A stretch of DNA of 64,000 nucleotides from Eubacterium sp. (GTDB taxonomy: Bacteria > Bacillota > Clostridia > Lachnospirales > Lachnospiraceae), in the NCBI GenBank assembly GCA_017433825.1, contig JAFRGL010000016.1:62001-126000 (forward strand), written 5' to 3'. The notes beneath the pieces were generated by a model, which was given only the letters and a program-made list of their open reading frames with translations, was not told the origin of the DNA and did not search any database. Position 1 is the first letter of the stretch; each line of letters opens with the position of its first letter. Of this stretch, positions 9,442 to 19,861 are shown in pieces. The translations under genes were made by a program, and so were the position numbers.

Positions 9442-11868
9442 TTATACGCTCATCTCGGTACGTCTGATGAGGTCATCCCGCGCCTCTTTGTATACTTCTA
9501 CGAAGTATGCGGAGAAGCCTGCGATACGGACTACCAGATCCTGGTAGTTCTCGGGATGCTCCTGGGCGTCCTTAAGCTGTTCCACGGAAACAACGTTGAT
9601 CTGCAGCTCCATGCCGCCGCCTGCGAAGTAGGTCTCCATAACCGCACGCAGCTTCTTGTCGCCTTCCGGTCCCTGTAATGCTGTGGGATGGAACTTCATG
9701 TTGCACAGAGTGCCGTTCCTGTAGGCAGCCTGGTCAAATTTCAGGATGGAGTTGATGGTCGCAAACGGGCCGTTCTTGTCCATGGACTGTACGGGAGAAA
9801 TACCATCGGACAGGGGCTCGCCGGCCTTACGTCCGTCAGGTGTGGCAATAACGAATCTGCCGTAGGTTACGTTCATGGTTACAGGCCAGCTGCCGGCTGT
9901 CCACTGTCCGCCTCTGGGGTTCATGCCCTTGCTCTGGATCTCCGTTGAATAGGAATCCCCTACAAAGCTGGTGAACTGGTCAGCCTGCGGATCGTTGTTG
10001 CCGAAGTGTACGCACTTGCCGAGGATGTACTGGCGGAGCTCTTCATAACCTTCCCAGTTGGCCATCAGGGCATCATACATTTCCCTGGTGGTAACTTTCT
10101 TCTCCACGAAGCAGAGCTGGTTGATGATATTTAAGGAATCAACAACCGTGCCGTGTCCGATGGAGGAGTTGCCGGTGCCGTTGTACTTCGCGCCGCCCCA
10201 CATAACGTCGAGGCCGCTCTCCATACATCCGCCCATGGTAGCGGAAAGGAAAGGCAGGGGCATAACGTTGGAGTATACGAACTCCCACATATTTACATTG
10301 TTGACATGCAGTCTGGTGAAGAGGTTCAGCTGTGCCCTGTAAGCATTCAGAACATCCTGCATGGTTTCCATCTCATAGAGATAACCTGTCGGAAGGCCGG
10401 TCTGCTGGGGTTCAGGCGCGCCGGGGAATCTGAAGGGATTCACGCCGTTGTTGATGGCCTGCCAGAAGATAACCGGAAGGCTGGTGTAGGCAGCGCCGCC
10501 GCCGTCACCGCCGGAGCAGGCAAAGTCATTGCCGCATACGCAGGGCTCTACGCAGCCGATCAGGCAGTAGTTTCTGGCTTCCTCAATCGGAATGCCCCTG
10601 TTAAGCAGTCCGGGGATTACCATGTCGTCGTTCTCGAAGATCGGTACGCCGCCGACAGCCTTGGTGCACTCTTCCGCTGCTTCCCAGAGTTCATCGGGAG
10701 TACCCTGATGAATACGAAGGGAGATGGGCGGGTTGTGGAGCAGCAGTCTGTGGGAAGACTGAAGGATCATATAGGTGGCCTTGTTGGTGGAGTCTGTGCC
10801 GTCCGCATTCTGACCGCCTACGGTAATCATCTGGCCGGAGGTATAGCCGGGGATGTTGCGGGCTACCATCTCGGGGCCGACTTTGTTGTTCTCGGCAACC
10901 TTAAGGATGAAGCTGTCCATGATTTCCTGGGCAAACTCTTCGGTAATTCTGCCGGCAGCCAGATCGGCTTCCAGGTATTTGCCTACATACATGTCCACGC
11001 GGCCGAATGTGATGCCGTGCAGCTGTCCGTCAAGGATGTGGCCGAGCTGATAGAAATATACAGCCTGAACAGCTTCCCAGTAGGTACGGCAGGGTTTGTC
11101 AATAATCCAGTTCATGCTGTCTGCAATCTGCTCCAGCTCCGCTTTCCTCTTGGGATCGGTGCATTCGGCAGCCTGGCGGGCAGCTTCCGCAGCGTAACGC
11201 TTCGCATAAGTGATAGCGCCTTCGCATACCAGGGAAATAGCATAGTAGAAAACGTACTTGCGGTTGTCGTTGCCGTAAATGCCGTTCTTTTCCATGTTTT
11301 CCATCTTGGCAAGGGCTTCATCACGGATGGCGCCGAAGCCTTTGTCCACGACCTTGGTGAAATCACCGCAGAAATGGCCGATGGGGCCGCCGCTGTTGCC
11401 TCTTACGTTCCAGGAGTTAACGCCATTGCCTGCATGGTTGGCAATGAAGTTTCTGGGCATATGGGCGTCTGTGGAAGCGCCTACATAGTTCTTGTCCCAG
11501 AATTTGATGGTGCTGCGGATATATTCCTTGGTCTCTTCGTCAATGATATAGGGGTCTACTTCACGGGTGGAAATGGTATCCATCTCGTTCATCAGCCATC
11601 CGAGACCAACTTCGGGCTGAAGAGCGGTGCAGCGATAGGTCTCGCCCGGGAAACCGACGATCAGTTCGTCCTCGAAGATGGGGGTAGGCATATTCTCAAA
11701 GAGGTTCTTCAGGTTGAGGGCTCTCTTGAGAATGCCGAAAAGATGAGGATTGTCCATATAAAACTCGGTAACGAGTTTATAACGGTTCAGGTCAATCTTC
11801 GGGGTCGTGGTGCGGTATCTCTTACGGATACGTGCGATACGATCGGTTACAGGTACTTTTTCATACAT
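9442..11868 (-). CDS. Glycyl radical enzyme of the pyruvate formate-lyase / diol dehydratase family (GRE 1)
   Basis: An oxygen-sensitive cytoplasmic enzyme that carries a backbone glycyl radical near its C-terminus (RIAGFSAYF) and the thiyl-radical cysteine in GCVEP; the GCVE form is shared by dehydratases and C-N/C-C lyases of this superfamily rather than by pyruvate formate-lyase. AAAGGAG lies 10 bases before the ATG at 11868, giving 808 residues; an ATG 17 codons upstream (11919) has no good ribosome site. With the shorter start, the catalytic cysteine is about residue 439 and the glycine about 784. The radical-SAM activating enzyme normally encoded beside such genes is not next to it or anywhere in the window. 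Substrate not assignable. Confidence 0.9.
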   Translation of the reverse strand: MYEKVPVTDRIARIRKRYRTTTPKIDLNRYKLVTEFYMDNPHLFGILKRALNLKNLFENMPTPIFEDELIVGFPGETYRCTALQPEVGLGWLMNEMDTISTREVDPYIIDEETKEYIRSTIKFWDKNYVGASTDAHMPRNFIANHAGNGVNSWNVRGNSGGPIGHFCGDFTKVVDKGFGAIRDEALAKMENMEKNGIYGNDNRKYVFYYAISLVCEGAITYAKRYAAEAARQAAECTDPKRKAELEQIADSMNWIIDKPCRTYWEAVQAVYFYQLGHILDGQLHGITFGRVDMYVGKYLEADLAAGRITEEFAQEIMDSFILKVAENNKVGPEMVARNIPGYTSGQMITVGGQNADGTDSTNKATYMILQSSHRLLLHNPPISLRIHQGTPDELWEAAEECTKAVGGVPIFENDDMVIPGLLNRGIPIEEARNYCLIGCVEPCVCGNDFACSGGDGGGAAYTSLPVIFWQAINNGVNPFRFPGAPEPQQTGLPTGYLYEMETMQDVLNAYRAQLNLFTRLHVNNVNMWEFVYSNVMPLPFLSATMGGCMESGLDVMWGGAKYNGTGNSSIGHGTVVDSLNIINQLCFVEKKVTTREMYDALMANWEGYEELRQYILGKCVHFGNNDPQADQFTSFVGDSYSTEIQSKGMNPRGGQWTAGSWPVTMNVTYGRFVIATPDGRKAGEPLSDGISPVQSMDKNGPFATINSILKFDQAAYRNGTLCNMKFHPTALQGPEGDKKLRAVMETYFAGGGMELQINVVSVEQLKDAQEHPENYQDLVVRIAGFSAYFVEVYKEARDDLIRRTEMSV

Positions 11869-12000
11869 GCGTGGGATGCTCCTTTCAGGGTTTATAATTT
11901 TTGTATAAGTGATTTTCATTTCTTAACCAAATGCATTCTATCACATATGGTGAAAAAAGGAAAATGAAAATTTTATTAAATTTGATAATAATTATTGTTA

Positions 12001-14088
12001 TTATTTCTCATGAACCGGATTCTGGAAGAAATGAATGGCGTTTTCGTTTTCCGAATACTCTGCCAGGACAAATCCGAATGGCGCTGTATTAAAATAATAG
12101 CACGACGTTATGTTCCCGGGCTCATCGAACACCTCTTCCCTTCCGTTATACGGCCTTGCCACACGTTTCCAGGAAATGCTGAGAACCCTTATGGAAGGAT
12201 ACAGGCTCTTCAGTACGGCATCCTCTGCCGCGCTGCCGTCTTCCAGATAAACCGTACAGCCGCCTCCCTCTTCCAGCGTATCAATCCTGATGGCGGAAAC
12301 GCCGGGCTGTAAGGGCTGCTCTTCTGTCTTCCCGAACTGTCCGGCAGAGCCGGCCAGAGAAGTCATTTCCGTATCATACTGGTATCCGGCCGGTTCCTGT
12401 TCTGTGGCAAGACTGATTCTGCCGCTGTTCCTGATAATGGTATATGTCAGTGGCTCCTTCGAATACAGGAAATGTTCGTCGGTTTCCCAGGAAAACAGCT
12501 CGGTCAGTCCTTCAGGCCCGGAAGCTGCGGCTACATCGGCAGGCAGGTTCTTCAACGATGCTAAAATGCTGCCCGAGTCTTCTGCTTCCGGTATGATTTT
12601 AAGCCTGCTGCCCTGGATGTAATATTTTCCTGTTACGGCGTACAAATGCCCGGTTTCGTCCGGATAAATCAGGTAAATGCCTGCCTCCCCGGTACCCATG
12701 GGAAAACAGAAAAATGCGTAAGGAAGGTCTGTTACCGTATACAGGGTTTCATCGTCGACGTTAAGCTTCCGCAAAGCGCAGTTTCCGGCGAATTTCATGA
12801 TTTCATTTTCTGCTTTCCGTGTACCGTAGAAAAGCGCTTCCCCCGCCTGTGCGATGATGTAGTCCACTGTCTCTTCTTCTGCCGCTTCGCTGTTTTCTGC
12901 TGCCGCAGACTGTTCCGCCGTGCTTTCAGATGATGTACTTACGGCCTCCGCACTTTCAGTTGACGTACTTTCCGCTTCCGGATTTTCAGATACTGTACTT
13001 ACCTCATCCGTACTGCCTGATACAGTACTTTCAGCAGAAGCTGTATCTGATCCGGTGTTCATTCCGGGGTCCGGCTTGTTCGAGAGGATTACCCCTGCTA
13101 TGACTGCGGCCGCAACAACGGCGGCAATAACACCGATAATGATGCCCTTCCTGCTTTTCTTCCCTCCTCTTTCCTCTGGCGGTTTTTCCGTCTTTGCTTC
13201 TTCAAAAGCTTTCTTAAGCTCTTCCACCGACTGGTATCTGTCCGCCGGCCGGATGGAAAGGCCCTTCATCAGGACATTTTCGGCTTCCGGACTGATGTCG
13301 ATACCCAGCTCCGAAGGCTTTTTCAGCTCATCCAGCAGCATCCGCTGCAGCGAGTCTTCCGGCCGCATCCCGGTAATCATCCGGTAAAGCGTGGCGCACA
13401 GGGAGTACACGTCCGTCCAGGGTCCCTGCTTCTCGCTGCCGATATACTGCTCTTCCGGCGAATACCCCGGCTTTAAAAGCATGGACATGGTTCTCTCCCC
13501 GTCCCTGGAGATTGCCCTGGCCGCGCCGAAATCCATCAGCTTTACCCTGCCGTCCAGGCCCATCTGGATATTGTCGGGGCTCACATCCCGGTGAATCAGT
13601 CCTTCCGCATGGATTTTCTCCAGTGAATCCATTACCGGCAGAAGGAGATCATAGCTTTCATCGAAGGACATCGTCCCCTTCTTCGTCAGGGCTTTCCTTA
13701 AGTTTTCCCCGGAGAGGTACTCCATGACGATATAAGCGGTATTGTTCTCCGAAAAGAAATCATATACCGACACGATGCCCGGGTCGTTTTTGAACTTTGC
13801 CAGGGTCCTGGCTTCCTTTAAGAAACCGTCCCTGCCTTTTTCATACTGCTCCGCATCTTCCTCCGACCAGGTGCTTACAGTGGACGATACCGTAACGGTC
13901 CGGGTGGCAATATCCGCGGGATAGTACTCTTTTACCGCCACTTCCGTATCCAGCACTTCATCCCGGCCCGCGTAAGTGATGCCGAAACCGCCTTCCCCGA
14001 TGACCGCCAGGATCCGGTAACGCTCCCTCAAAAGGGTGCCTTCAGGAAGTATGTATTCTTTTTTCCTGCCGCGGCCTTCTGTCGCCAT
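12001..14088 (-). CDS. Membrane-anchored Hanks-type serine/threonine protein kinase, 695 aa
   Basis: The N-terminal kinase domain (about 20-290) has the glycine loop GEGGFG (31-36), the ATP-binding lysine in EVAVKEYY (about K53), the catalytic loop HRDVSPDN and a DFG motif in MDFGAAR. In the catalytic loop the usual lysine (HRDxKPxN) is serine. A single membrane helix (KGIIIGVIAAVVAAAVIAG, about 315-335) is followed by a Ser/Thr/Glu-rich linker and an extracytoplasmic C-terminal domain with no PASTA repeats. The stop of the upstream unknown gene overlaps this ATG (TAATG), so the two are translationally coupled. Likely a sensor kinase for an outside signal; targets unknown. Confidence 0.9.
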   Translation of the reverse strand: MATEGRGRKKEYILPEGTLLRERYRILAVIGEGGFGITYAGRDEVLDTEVAVKEYYPADIATRTVTVSSTVSTWSEEDAEQYEKGRDGFLKEARTLAKFKNDPGIVSVYDFFSENNTAYIVMEYLSGENLRKALTKKGTMSFDESYDLLLPVMDSLEKIHAEGLIHRDVSPDNIQMGLDGRVKLMDFGAARAISRDGERTMSMLLKPGYSPEEQYIGSEKQGPWTDVYSLCATLYRMITGMRPEDSLQRMLLDELKKPSELGIDISPEAENVLMKGLSIRPADRYQSVEELKKAFEEAKTEKPPEERGGKKSRKGIIIGVIAAVVAAAVIAGVILSNKPDPGMNTGSDTASAESTVSGSTDEVSTVSENPEAESTSTESAEAVSTSSESTAEQSAAAENSEAAEEETVDYIIAQAGEALFYGTRKAENEIMKFAGNCALRKLNVDDETLYTVTDLPYAFFCFPMGTGEAGIYLIYPDETGHLYAVTGKYYIQGSRLKIIPEAEDSGSILASLKNLPADVAAASGPEGLTELFSWETDEHFLYSKEPLTYTIIRNSGRISLATEQEPAGYQYDTEMTSLAGSAGQFGKTEEQPLQPGVSAIRIDTLEEGGGCTVYLEDGSAAEDAVLKSLYPSIRVLSISWKRVARPYNGREEVFDEPGNITSCYYFNTAPFGFVLAEYSENENAIHFFQNPVHEK

Positions 14089-15449
14089 TATTCCCCTCCT
14101 GTCAGCTTTTCGAGATCTTCATAGTAACTGGAAGAATTCCTGTAGAAATAATACAGATAGAAATTCTCATTATCCAGCGCGTAATTGGTCACTTCCTGAA
14201 TCAGGTATTCGGCCTTGTCCTCCGCATCCAGATAGCCAAGCACAAACAAATCAAAATCGTCGGTCATCCGTAAGCCCGGAAATCCGCAGGAAAGCAGGAT
14301 TTCGGTAAGCCGGTCCGGCGTAATCTTCATTTCTTCCGGAAGGTCCGCCCGTTCGTCAAAATACAGGAGGAAGCAGACCAGCGTGGTGCGGTCGATATCC
14401 AGGGTGCCCTTGATGTATTTGCGGATGGTGTTTTCCCCGGCCCGGTTCTTCTGGTAGCCCCTGCCCTTGCTGTCCAGGGCATAGGCTTCGTCTTCTTTTT
14501 CTTCTTCCTCGTCCAGCTCCTGCTGTCTGCTGCGGATAATTTCTTCATCCGGCATGCCTTTGTATTTCTTCGGAAACTCCCTTTTCAGGGCTTCCGCCGC
14601 CTTTGCCTTTTCCTTCTTCGGCATTTCCGGCAGGCTTCCGTAATACTCCGCCAGCACCTGCACCCAGTCGAGGGAGACATATTCAAAGAAGAAATAGCTG
14701 AAATCATCAAACACGGCACCGCAGGAAATTCCGCAGCCGTCCAGAAAAGCTTTCCGCTCCTCTAAGGTCATTTTCTTCCGTACAAGGGGGGTAATGCCTT
14801 TAAACAGCGTCAGATACTGTGCCGCCGCTTCCGGTGTACTGCCGTCCTCCAGCGCGGAAAGATAACGTTCTTCAGCCGTTTTCAGCGCGAAATACAGATA
14901 TTTGCAGAAATAATACCTGGTTTTCTCCCGGACGTTCGAAAAGGCCCGGATATTCTCTGTCAGGAACGCTTCGAACCCGCCCCGGCCGGTGGCTGCTTCC
15001 GCAATACGCGCCTCCAGCACCCTGGTCAGATGCAGTGTGGCAAGTTCAAACTCCTCATCCTCCGAATTGGCGTACACATAAGCCTTAAGCCCGTCCATTC
15101 CTACGGATGCGCTTTTGAAGAAACGGTCCTGGTTTTCTGCCGATGCGCGGATTTTTCCGCATTTTTCCTGCAGATGCTTCCATTCTTCATAGGAAAGCCT
15201 GTGCAGGAAGGCATAGATAAGGCCGGCCTCCAGCATGCTCCTGGCATAAAGCCTGGCGCAGCCGTTTTCTTCCAGTTTGCCGTTCAGCTCATCCAGCGTC
15301 ATCCTGCGGACAAAACCCAGGGCTATGATCCGGTAGCGAAGGGGAATCCTCCCCATGGAAGACGCGTCAAACCGAAGGCTTTCCGCCAGCATTTCGGCGC
15401 CTTTTTCGTCCGCCATCAGTCCGGATATGATATGGTCAAATGCGCTCAT
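14088..15449 (-). CDS. Unknown 453-aa protein coupled to the kinase
   Basis: I do not recognise this family. The protein is mostly helical and charged, with no signal peptide or membrane segment. It has a Lys/Glu-rich stretch near residues 275-315 (EMPKKEKAKAAEAL and QQELDEEEEKEDEA) and a tyrosine-rich end (FYLYYFYRNSSSYYEDLEK). Its stop shares a base with the kinase start, implying co-expression in fixed ratio, so it may be a regulator, substrate or adaptor of the kinase. Start chosen at the ATG that opens the frame; the upstream ribosome site is weak. Confidence 0.7.
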   Translation of the reverse strand: MSAFDHIISGLMADEKGAEMLAESLRFDASSMGRIPLRYRIIALGFVRRMTLDELNGKLEENGCARLYARSMLEAGLIYAFLHRLSYEEWKHLQEKCGKIRASAENQDRFFKSASVGMDGLKAYVYANSEDEEFELATLHLTRVLEARIAEAATGRGGFEAFLTENIRAFSNVREKTRYYFCKYLYFALKTAEERYLSALEDGSTPEAAAQYLTLFKGITPLVRKKMTLEERKAFLDGCGISCGAVFDDFSYFFFEYVSLDWVQVLAEYYGSLPEMPKKEKAKAAEALKREFPKKYKGMPDEEIIRSRQQELDEEEEKEDEAYALDSKGRGYQKNRAGENTIRKYIKGTLDIDRTTLVCFLLYFDERADLPEEMKITPDRLTEILLSCGFPGLRMTDDFDLFVLGYLDAEDKAEYLIQEVTNYALDNENFYLYYFYRNSSSYYEDLEKLTGGE

Positions 15450-15555
15450 TTCCCGGTACCGCCTTTATGTATAATTCCTCAATATAAGTATACATCCCGG
15501 CAGGGTAAATTACCAGTAGGAAGAAACGCCATCTGCAAAGAATTGCGCAAAAAAA

Positions 15556-15579
15556 GAGCCTTCCGTTAAGGGAAGGCCC
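15556..15579 (-). terminator. Terminator after the broken YD-repeat gene
   Basis: On the minus strand GGGCCTTCC and GGAAGGCTC pair around CTTAAC, followed by TTTTTTT. It separates the pseudogene from the kinase operon. Confidence 0.85.
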
Positions 15580-15636
15580 TGTTCTTTCTTCCGGAGAAGC
15601 CGGGCGGCACAGCCGCTTAAGGTTATCATTCAGTTA

Positions 15637-17184
15637 TCAGTGGTTTCCGGTCAGGTAGTTTTCAGCCCATGTATAGAAATCCGCTGTTTCCCCGCTTCCG
15701 GGAATATATACATAATTAAACTCATCGGCCGTATGTTCGTCATCCCTTCCGTCATAATAATCTGCGCGGATGCGGTTTCCGTCTTCATCGTAAATATACT
15801 CTTCCGTGTACAGGTACACTTTGCCTTCATCGTCATACACGTTTAATGTTCTTTTGATCTCATCGCCGTTTTCGTTTAAGGAAACCGAACCGTTTAAATA
15901 CAGCCTGCCGTCCCAGTAGATAACGACTGAATACAGGGAATTCTCATCATCGTACACATAATCGCGGGTCTGCACGTCTTCCACATGTTTGCCCTGGTAA
16001 TCCTGATAGTATCCGCTCATTTCGTAAACCAGACGGCCTTTGTCATCATAACGGTATTCCTGAGCCTGACAAAGTTCGCCGTTTTTGCTGTAGCTTTCAT
16101 GCTTGATTTCACGGCCTTCGGCATCGTATTTATAAACCTCATAACCGCTGTATTCCAGCTCTTCAGTATCCCAGTTTTCCGGTTCATACCAGGTTACGGT
16201 TTTCGAAATTACGCTGCCGTCCCGGCCGTATTCGTATTCCGTAAGGTCACGGCCGGAAAGTTTATCATAAGAATAGGTTGTCTCACAGGTACAGTTTCCG
16301 TAACTGTCATACTCGTACAGAACCTCTTTCCAGGGGCTTTAGGCTTCAATGTAAGAGACCGTCTGCCGGACAGGATTGCCGTCCGCGTCATATTCCCACC
16401 TGGTAACCTCTCCCGGGACATCCGCTCTCTGATCTGCCTCACGGGAAGTATGCGTTACGCTTAAGATTCTGCCGTCTTTGTCATATGTGTACGTATAATC
16501 TTCATAACTGTATCCTTCGGGTCCCCACCAGGTTATATGCGTCGGATTGCCGAAGCTGTCATATTCGCGTTCAACAGACTGCCTCATTTCACCGTCTGCG
16601 TCATACTCGCGTTTTGCGCTTTCCAGCCACTGTCCTTCCGATGCGGCTGCATCCAGGCTTTCATACGCTTCAATCATTTCCTCAAAGGTGCGCAGCCATT
16701 TTGCCTTTTCCCTGATTTCCAGCAGGAGGTATTCCTTTCCGGACGACATCTGCATGGAATAATCTTTGCCGTCGGTCTGCAGGCAGAAGCTCTTCTCATC
16801 GAAACTGCCGCCCGTGCCGGTATAATACCATCCGTCGGTTCCGTTGTATACGTATTCCGAACCGTCCCAGTAATCGGAATTCGGATAGACAAATACCACT
16901 ACCCTGTCGGTAATCCGCATATACCACTGCAGTTCTTCCGTCTGTGTGTCACAGACTTCTATCCAGTGTGAGAAGAAACCTTCATCCGCATTGCCGCTGC
17001 CGTAGCCGTAACCGGACCGTACATGCTCCTGCGCCTCAGACAATACATGTGCGGTTTCCGTGCTGACAATTGTGCTGCTTTTCATTTCACCTGGTTCCGC
17101 GCCGGCGTTTCCCGACACGCCGCAGGCAGCCGTTACAGAAAGCAGTAAAAGGGCTGCAATACTCATCATCCATTTCTTCATCAT
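15637..17184 (-). pseudogene. YD-repeat (RHS-like) lipoprotein split by one in-frame stop
   Basis: The first part (17184-16339) begins with a lipoprotein signal (SIAALLLLSVTAAC) and then YD/RHS-type units such as REYDADGEMRQSVEREYDSFGN. It ends at a TAA at 16341-16339. The same frame continues without another stop to 15637, still as YD-type repeats (VLYEYDSYGNCT, YEYGRDGSVISK, YKYDAEGREIKH, YIYDEDGNRIRA). A single base change such as CAA to TAA would explain it. Without the stop the protein would be about 515 residues. Either a recent pseudogene or a shortened but functional 281-residue lipoprotein. Function of the intact form unknown. Confidence 0.75.
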
Positions 17185-17308
17185 GTATTCCTCCTTATCC
17201 GGCAGCAGTCCTGCTGTAAGACTGCGTCTTCTGTGTCCGTTTGTATTTCTTATGATGCTATCCTAACATACCGTTTCTGCAGATTTGTTAGCATTGCCGG
17301 ATGGTTCT

Positions 17309-18844
17309 TCATTTTTTGAATGTAAAGATATTATCGTAAGGTTTCACAGCCGTACGGGTGTCCAGGATATCCTGCACGAAAGCCTGCTCTTCTTCAGACA
17401 GAAGAGCGGTATCCACGGTAAACTCATAGTTGTAAGCCTTATAAAAATCATCAAAAGCCCGGTACAGCTCCTTCGAAGGAATACCGGTATCCTCTGACAC
17501 CAGTTCAAAAAAAGCTTCCTGTATGGCGGTATAGCCGTCCACAAACCGGTCTGTCCTCTCCTTCGTACCGTATTCGTAGGAACTGTTCATCATGTTCACG
17601 CCCACCCGGTTCAGGTCGGCTTCTTCCAGAACCAGCATGACAAACAAATCCCGCAGGGTGATATCTTCCGCTGTCTTCAGTTTACCCGCCAGTGTCCGGT
17701 AGAAGCTCTTCGCCATCGTCAGCGCGGATGCCGCGCACACTTCCCTCCGGTAGACTTCCCTGTCTTCCACGCCTGCCTCTTTATAGAAATCCTTTGCCTG
17801 CGGCAGGTTCTTATTTGTACTGTTGGCGTCATAGACCAGATTGTAGCCGTACAGCATATTGATGATTTCCGCTTTTTCCCCGTCTGTTTCCGCGTCAAAC
17901 AGTTCAAAAAGCCGGTTCAGATCGCCCTGGCAGTTCAGTTCCGGGATTGTGATGCCTTCCACCGCATCATCCAGTATGACGGCCAGCGTCATGGAATCCT
18001 GTGTTTTTACAAACTCCCTGTACATATCCTTTTTCTTATCCCGGTCCGGATTGTCCAGCTGTGACAGTTTTTCGGCGCTGGCCTCAATCAGCCAGTTATT
18101 ATACAGGGGATTGTATTTCAAATCCGACCAGCCGTACTGCATGCCTGTGTTCAGGTCGTAGCCTTCCGCTTCCTTCTCCTCAATGCTGCAGTATCCGGCC
18201 AGATGGCTGGTTTCGTGGGAAACGGTGGAGATAATCTTCGCTTCACCGTTCACATTCCGGCAGGCCTTCAGATTGACGGTCATCATGATTTCTTCATAGG
18301 TTACCGCGCCCATATAAGAATTCGTGGTGTTTAAAATGGTAAGCCTGGAAAGATTGTCATCCAGCTGCTGCAAATCCACGACATGCATCCTGTTGTTTAA
18401 GGTTTCCACAAGCGTTGAAAAAACCAGGTTGAAATCCTTGTCGGACATTTTCGTGTATCTGGAGCCGTACGAATGCGCGGCCAGCAGCGCGGCATTATTT
18501 TCCTTAACCTGTTTTCTTCAAGCCGTTTCTTTAATTTTTCCTTTTTCGATAAACTGCAGTTTCCCGGCGGATTCGTATTCCTGCATCTCAGCATACCGGG
18601 CCAGGGCTTCCTCCGTTCCGAAAAGGTCGGCGTGCGGATAAACAGGCTTCTGTTCCCTGATAACTGTCAGAAGCGGTTCAATGTCCAGATCCGCAAAAGA
18701 TACTTCCGTATCCAGTATATCTGTTTCGGTTCCTGCCGTTTTTTTCTGTCCCGCATTTACCGGAACCGAAGCCGAAAAGCCTGCACCTGATACCACACAT
18801 GCTGCGGCCAGGACAAAAGCCGCCGCGGTTTTTAAAACACCCAA
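17309..18844 (-). pseudogene. Secreted HExxH-type putative metalloprotease split by one in-frame TGA
   Basis: AGGAGG lies 8 bases before the TTG at 18844. The first 108 codons encode a signal peptide (MGVLKTAAAFVLAAACVVSG) and a charged region ending GKIKETA, then TGA at 18520-18518. The same frame resumes as RKQVKENNAALLAAHSYGSR and runs open to 17309. The second part holds VSHETSHLAGYC, which fits the HExxH zinc motif of metallopeptidases (about 80 residues into the downstream part). A CGA to TGA change would account for the stop. The downstream part alone could start at 18448 but would lack the export signal, so loss of function is likely unless the stop is read through. Confidence 0.7.
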
Positions 18845-18985
18845 AAGTTTTACCTCCTAAAGTTGATTACAGCTTAACTCTAACAGGACAAAAATGCAAA
18901 TTTGTTGTAGAATAAAGTCGTATATTGACCGCAGGATACTATATCGGTAAAATGAGATCGAAATCTGTTCTTTTAGGAGGAAATT

Positions 18986-19828
18986 ATGCAGCACGTAAAA
19001 AGATGGTTCCGCAAATGGAATCTTGATTTGACGAAAGAGGAAGTCATTGCAGCGGTAAATAAAAACAAAAGCGACCCGTCCAAATATACGCCCAGCCCCT
19101 TTGACGGCCCGTACGCCCCGGAGGATTCGGAAGATTTCAACGGCAAAACCGTCATTTTCCGCGGTGAAGGCAAAATCTATCAGTTCCGCGTGGAGGACAC
19201 CAACACCACCTGGTTTTCCTGCGACGGTTCCGAAGAAGAAAAATGCTTCTGCAAAATCCGCACCATGGAAAAGGAAATGTATGTTTTCAACATGATCGTG
19301 CCCTCTTACGAAACTGCGCGCCAGGTTACCCTCATTGCGGATACGGTTAACGGCGCTGCCACGGTGGTGGACGCCCATATCGGCACCCCGAACTGCACCC
19401 GTGACGTGGACAGGGAATTCATCTTCGGCCGGATTGACGGGGATTACGCGGAAGAAGCGCCGCTGCACCATTTTACCGATGAGATGACCGGCAAGGCCAT
19501 CATCTGGGATTACGGCGCGGGCTTCACCCAGGTCAAGCACATTTACAATTCCAACCTTTTCTATACCTACTCCATGAACACGGAAGCCGGCCCCTGGATG
19601 GCCACGAATCCCGCCGACTACGTCAAGGTCCGTGACAACGTATATATCTTCTCCTTCGTGGAGGAGCGTCAGCCCGGTCTGCAGATGCTGCTGCTGATAA
19701 ACCTTGAAACCATGCATGATATCGGCTGCTGCTTCGGCGTAGATGAAAACCGCGGCATGTCCTCCGGCTGTGTAGGCGGACACGGCACCTTCGCGGATAT
19801 CTGCACCGTATATGATCTGAAGATTTAA
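18986..19828 (+). CDS. MoaF-like (calycin-fold) protein, 280 aa
   Basis: The protein resembles the MoaF family, with an N-terminal barrel domain (GKTVIFRGEGKIYQFRVED) and a C-terminal domain with WDYGAGFTQVKHIYNS. MoaF proteins are named from a molybdenum-cofactor operon, but their biochemical role is not settled and no Mo-cofactor genes occur here. There is no signal peptide. TTAGGAGG lies just before the ATG. It is followed 33 bases later by RidA and both converge on glycyl radical enzyme 2, suggesting a shared metabolic setting. Family assignment is from memory of the motif pattern and is moderate. Confidence 0.55.
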   Translation: MQHVKRWFRKWNLDLTKEEVIAAVNKNKSDPSKYTPSPFDGPYAPEDSEDFNGKTVIFRGEGKIYQFRVEDTNTTWFSCDGSEEEKCFCKIRTMEKEMYVFNMIVPSYETARQVTLIADTVNGAATVVDAHIGTPNCTRDVDREFIFGRIDGDYAEEAPLHHFTDEMTGKAIIWDYGAGFTQVKHIYNSNLFYTYSMNTEAGPWMATNPADYVKVRDNVYIFSFVEERQPGLQMLLLINLETMHDIGCCFGVDENRGMSSGCVGGHGTFADICTVYDLKI

Positions 19829-19861
19829 ATACCATCCACGGAAAAGAAAGGATTCCATATT

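Noticed and set aside
10153-11967. 604-codon open frame on the plus strand opposite glycyl radical enzyme 1
   Set aside because: Its translation has no family features, and the opposite strand encodes a full glycyl radical enzyme with intact catalytic motifs. It is a codon-bias shadow.
18518-18520. Selenocysteine or other programmed recoding at the in-frame TGA
   Set aside because: The flanking residues are an ordinary charged helix with no redox motif, I see no clear selenocysteine-insertion hairpin just after it, and the neighbouring gene is broken by TAA, which argues for simple nonsense changes.
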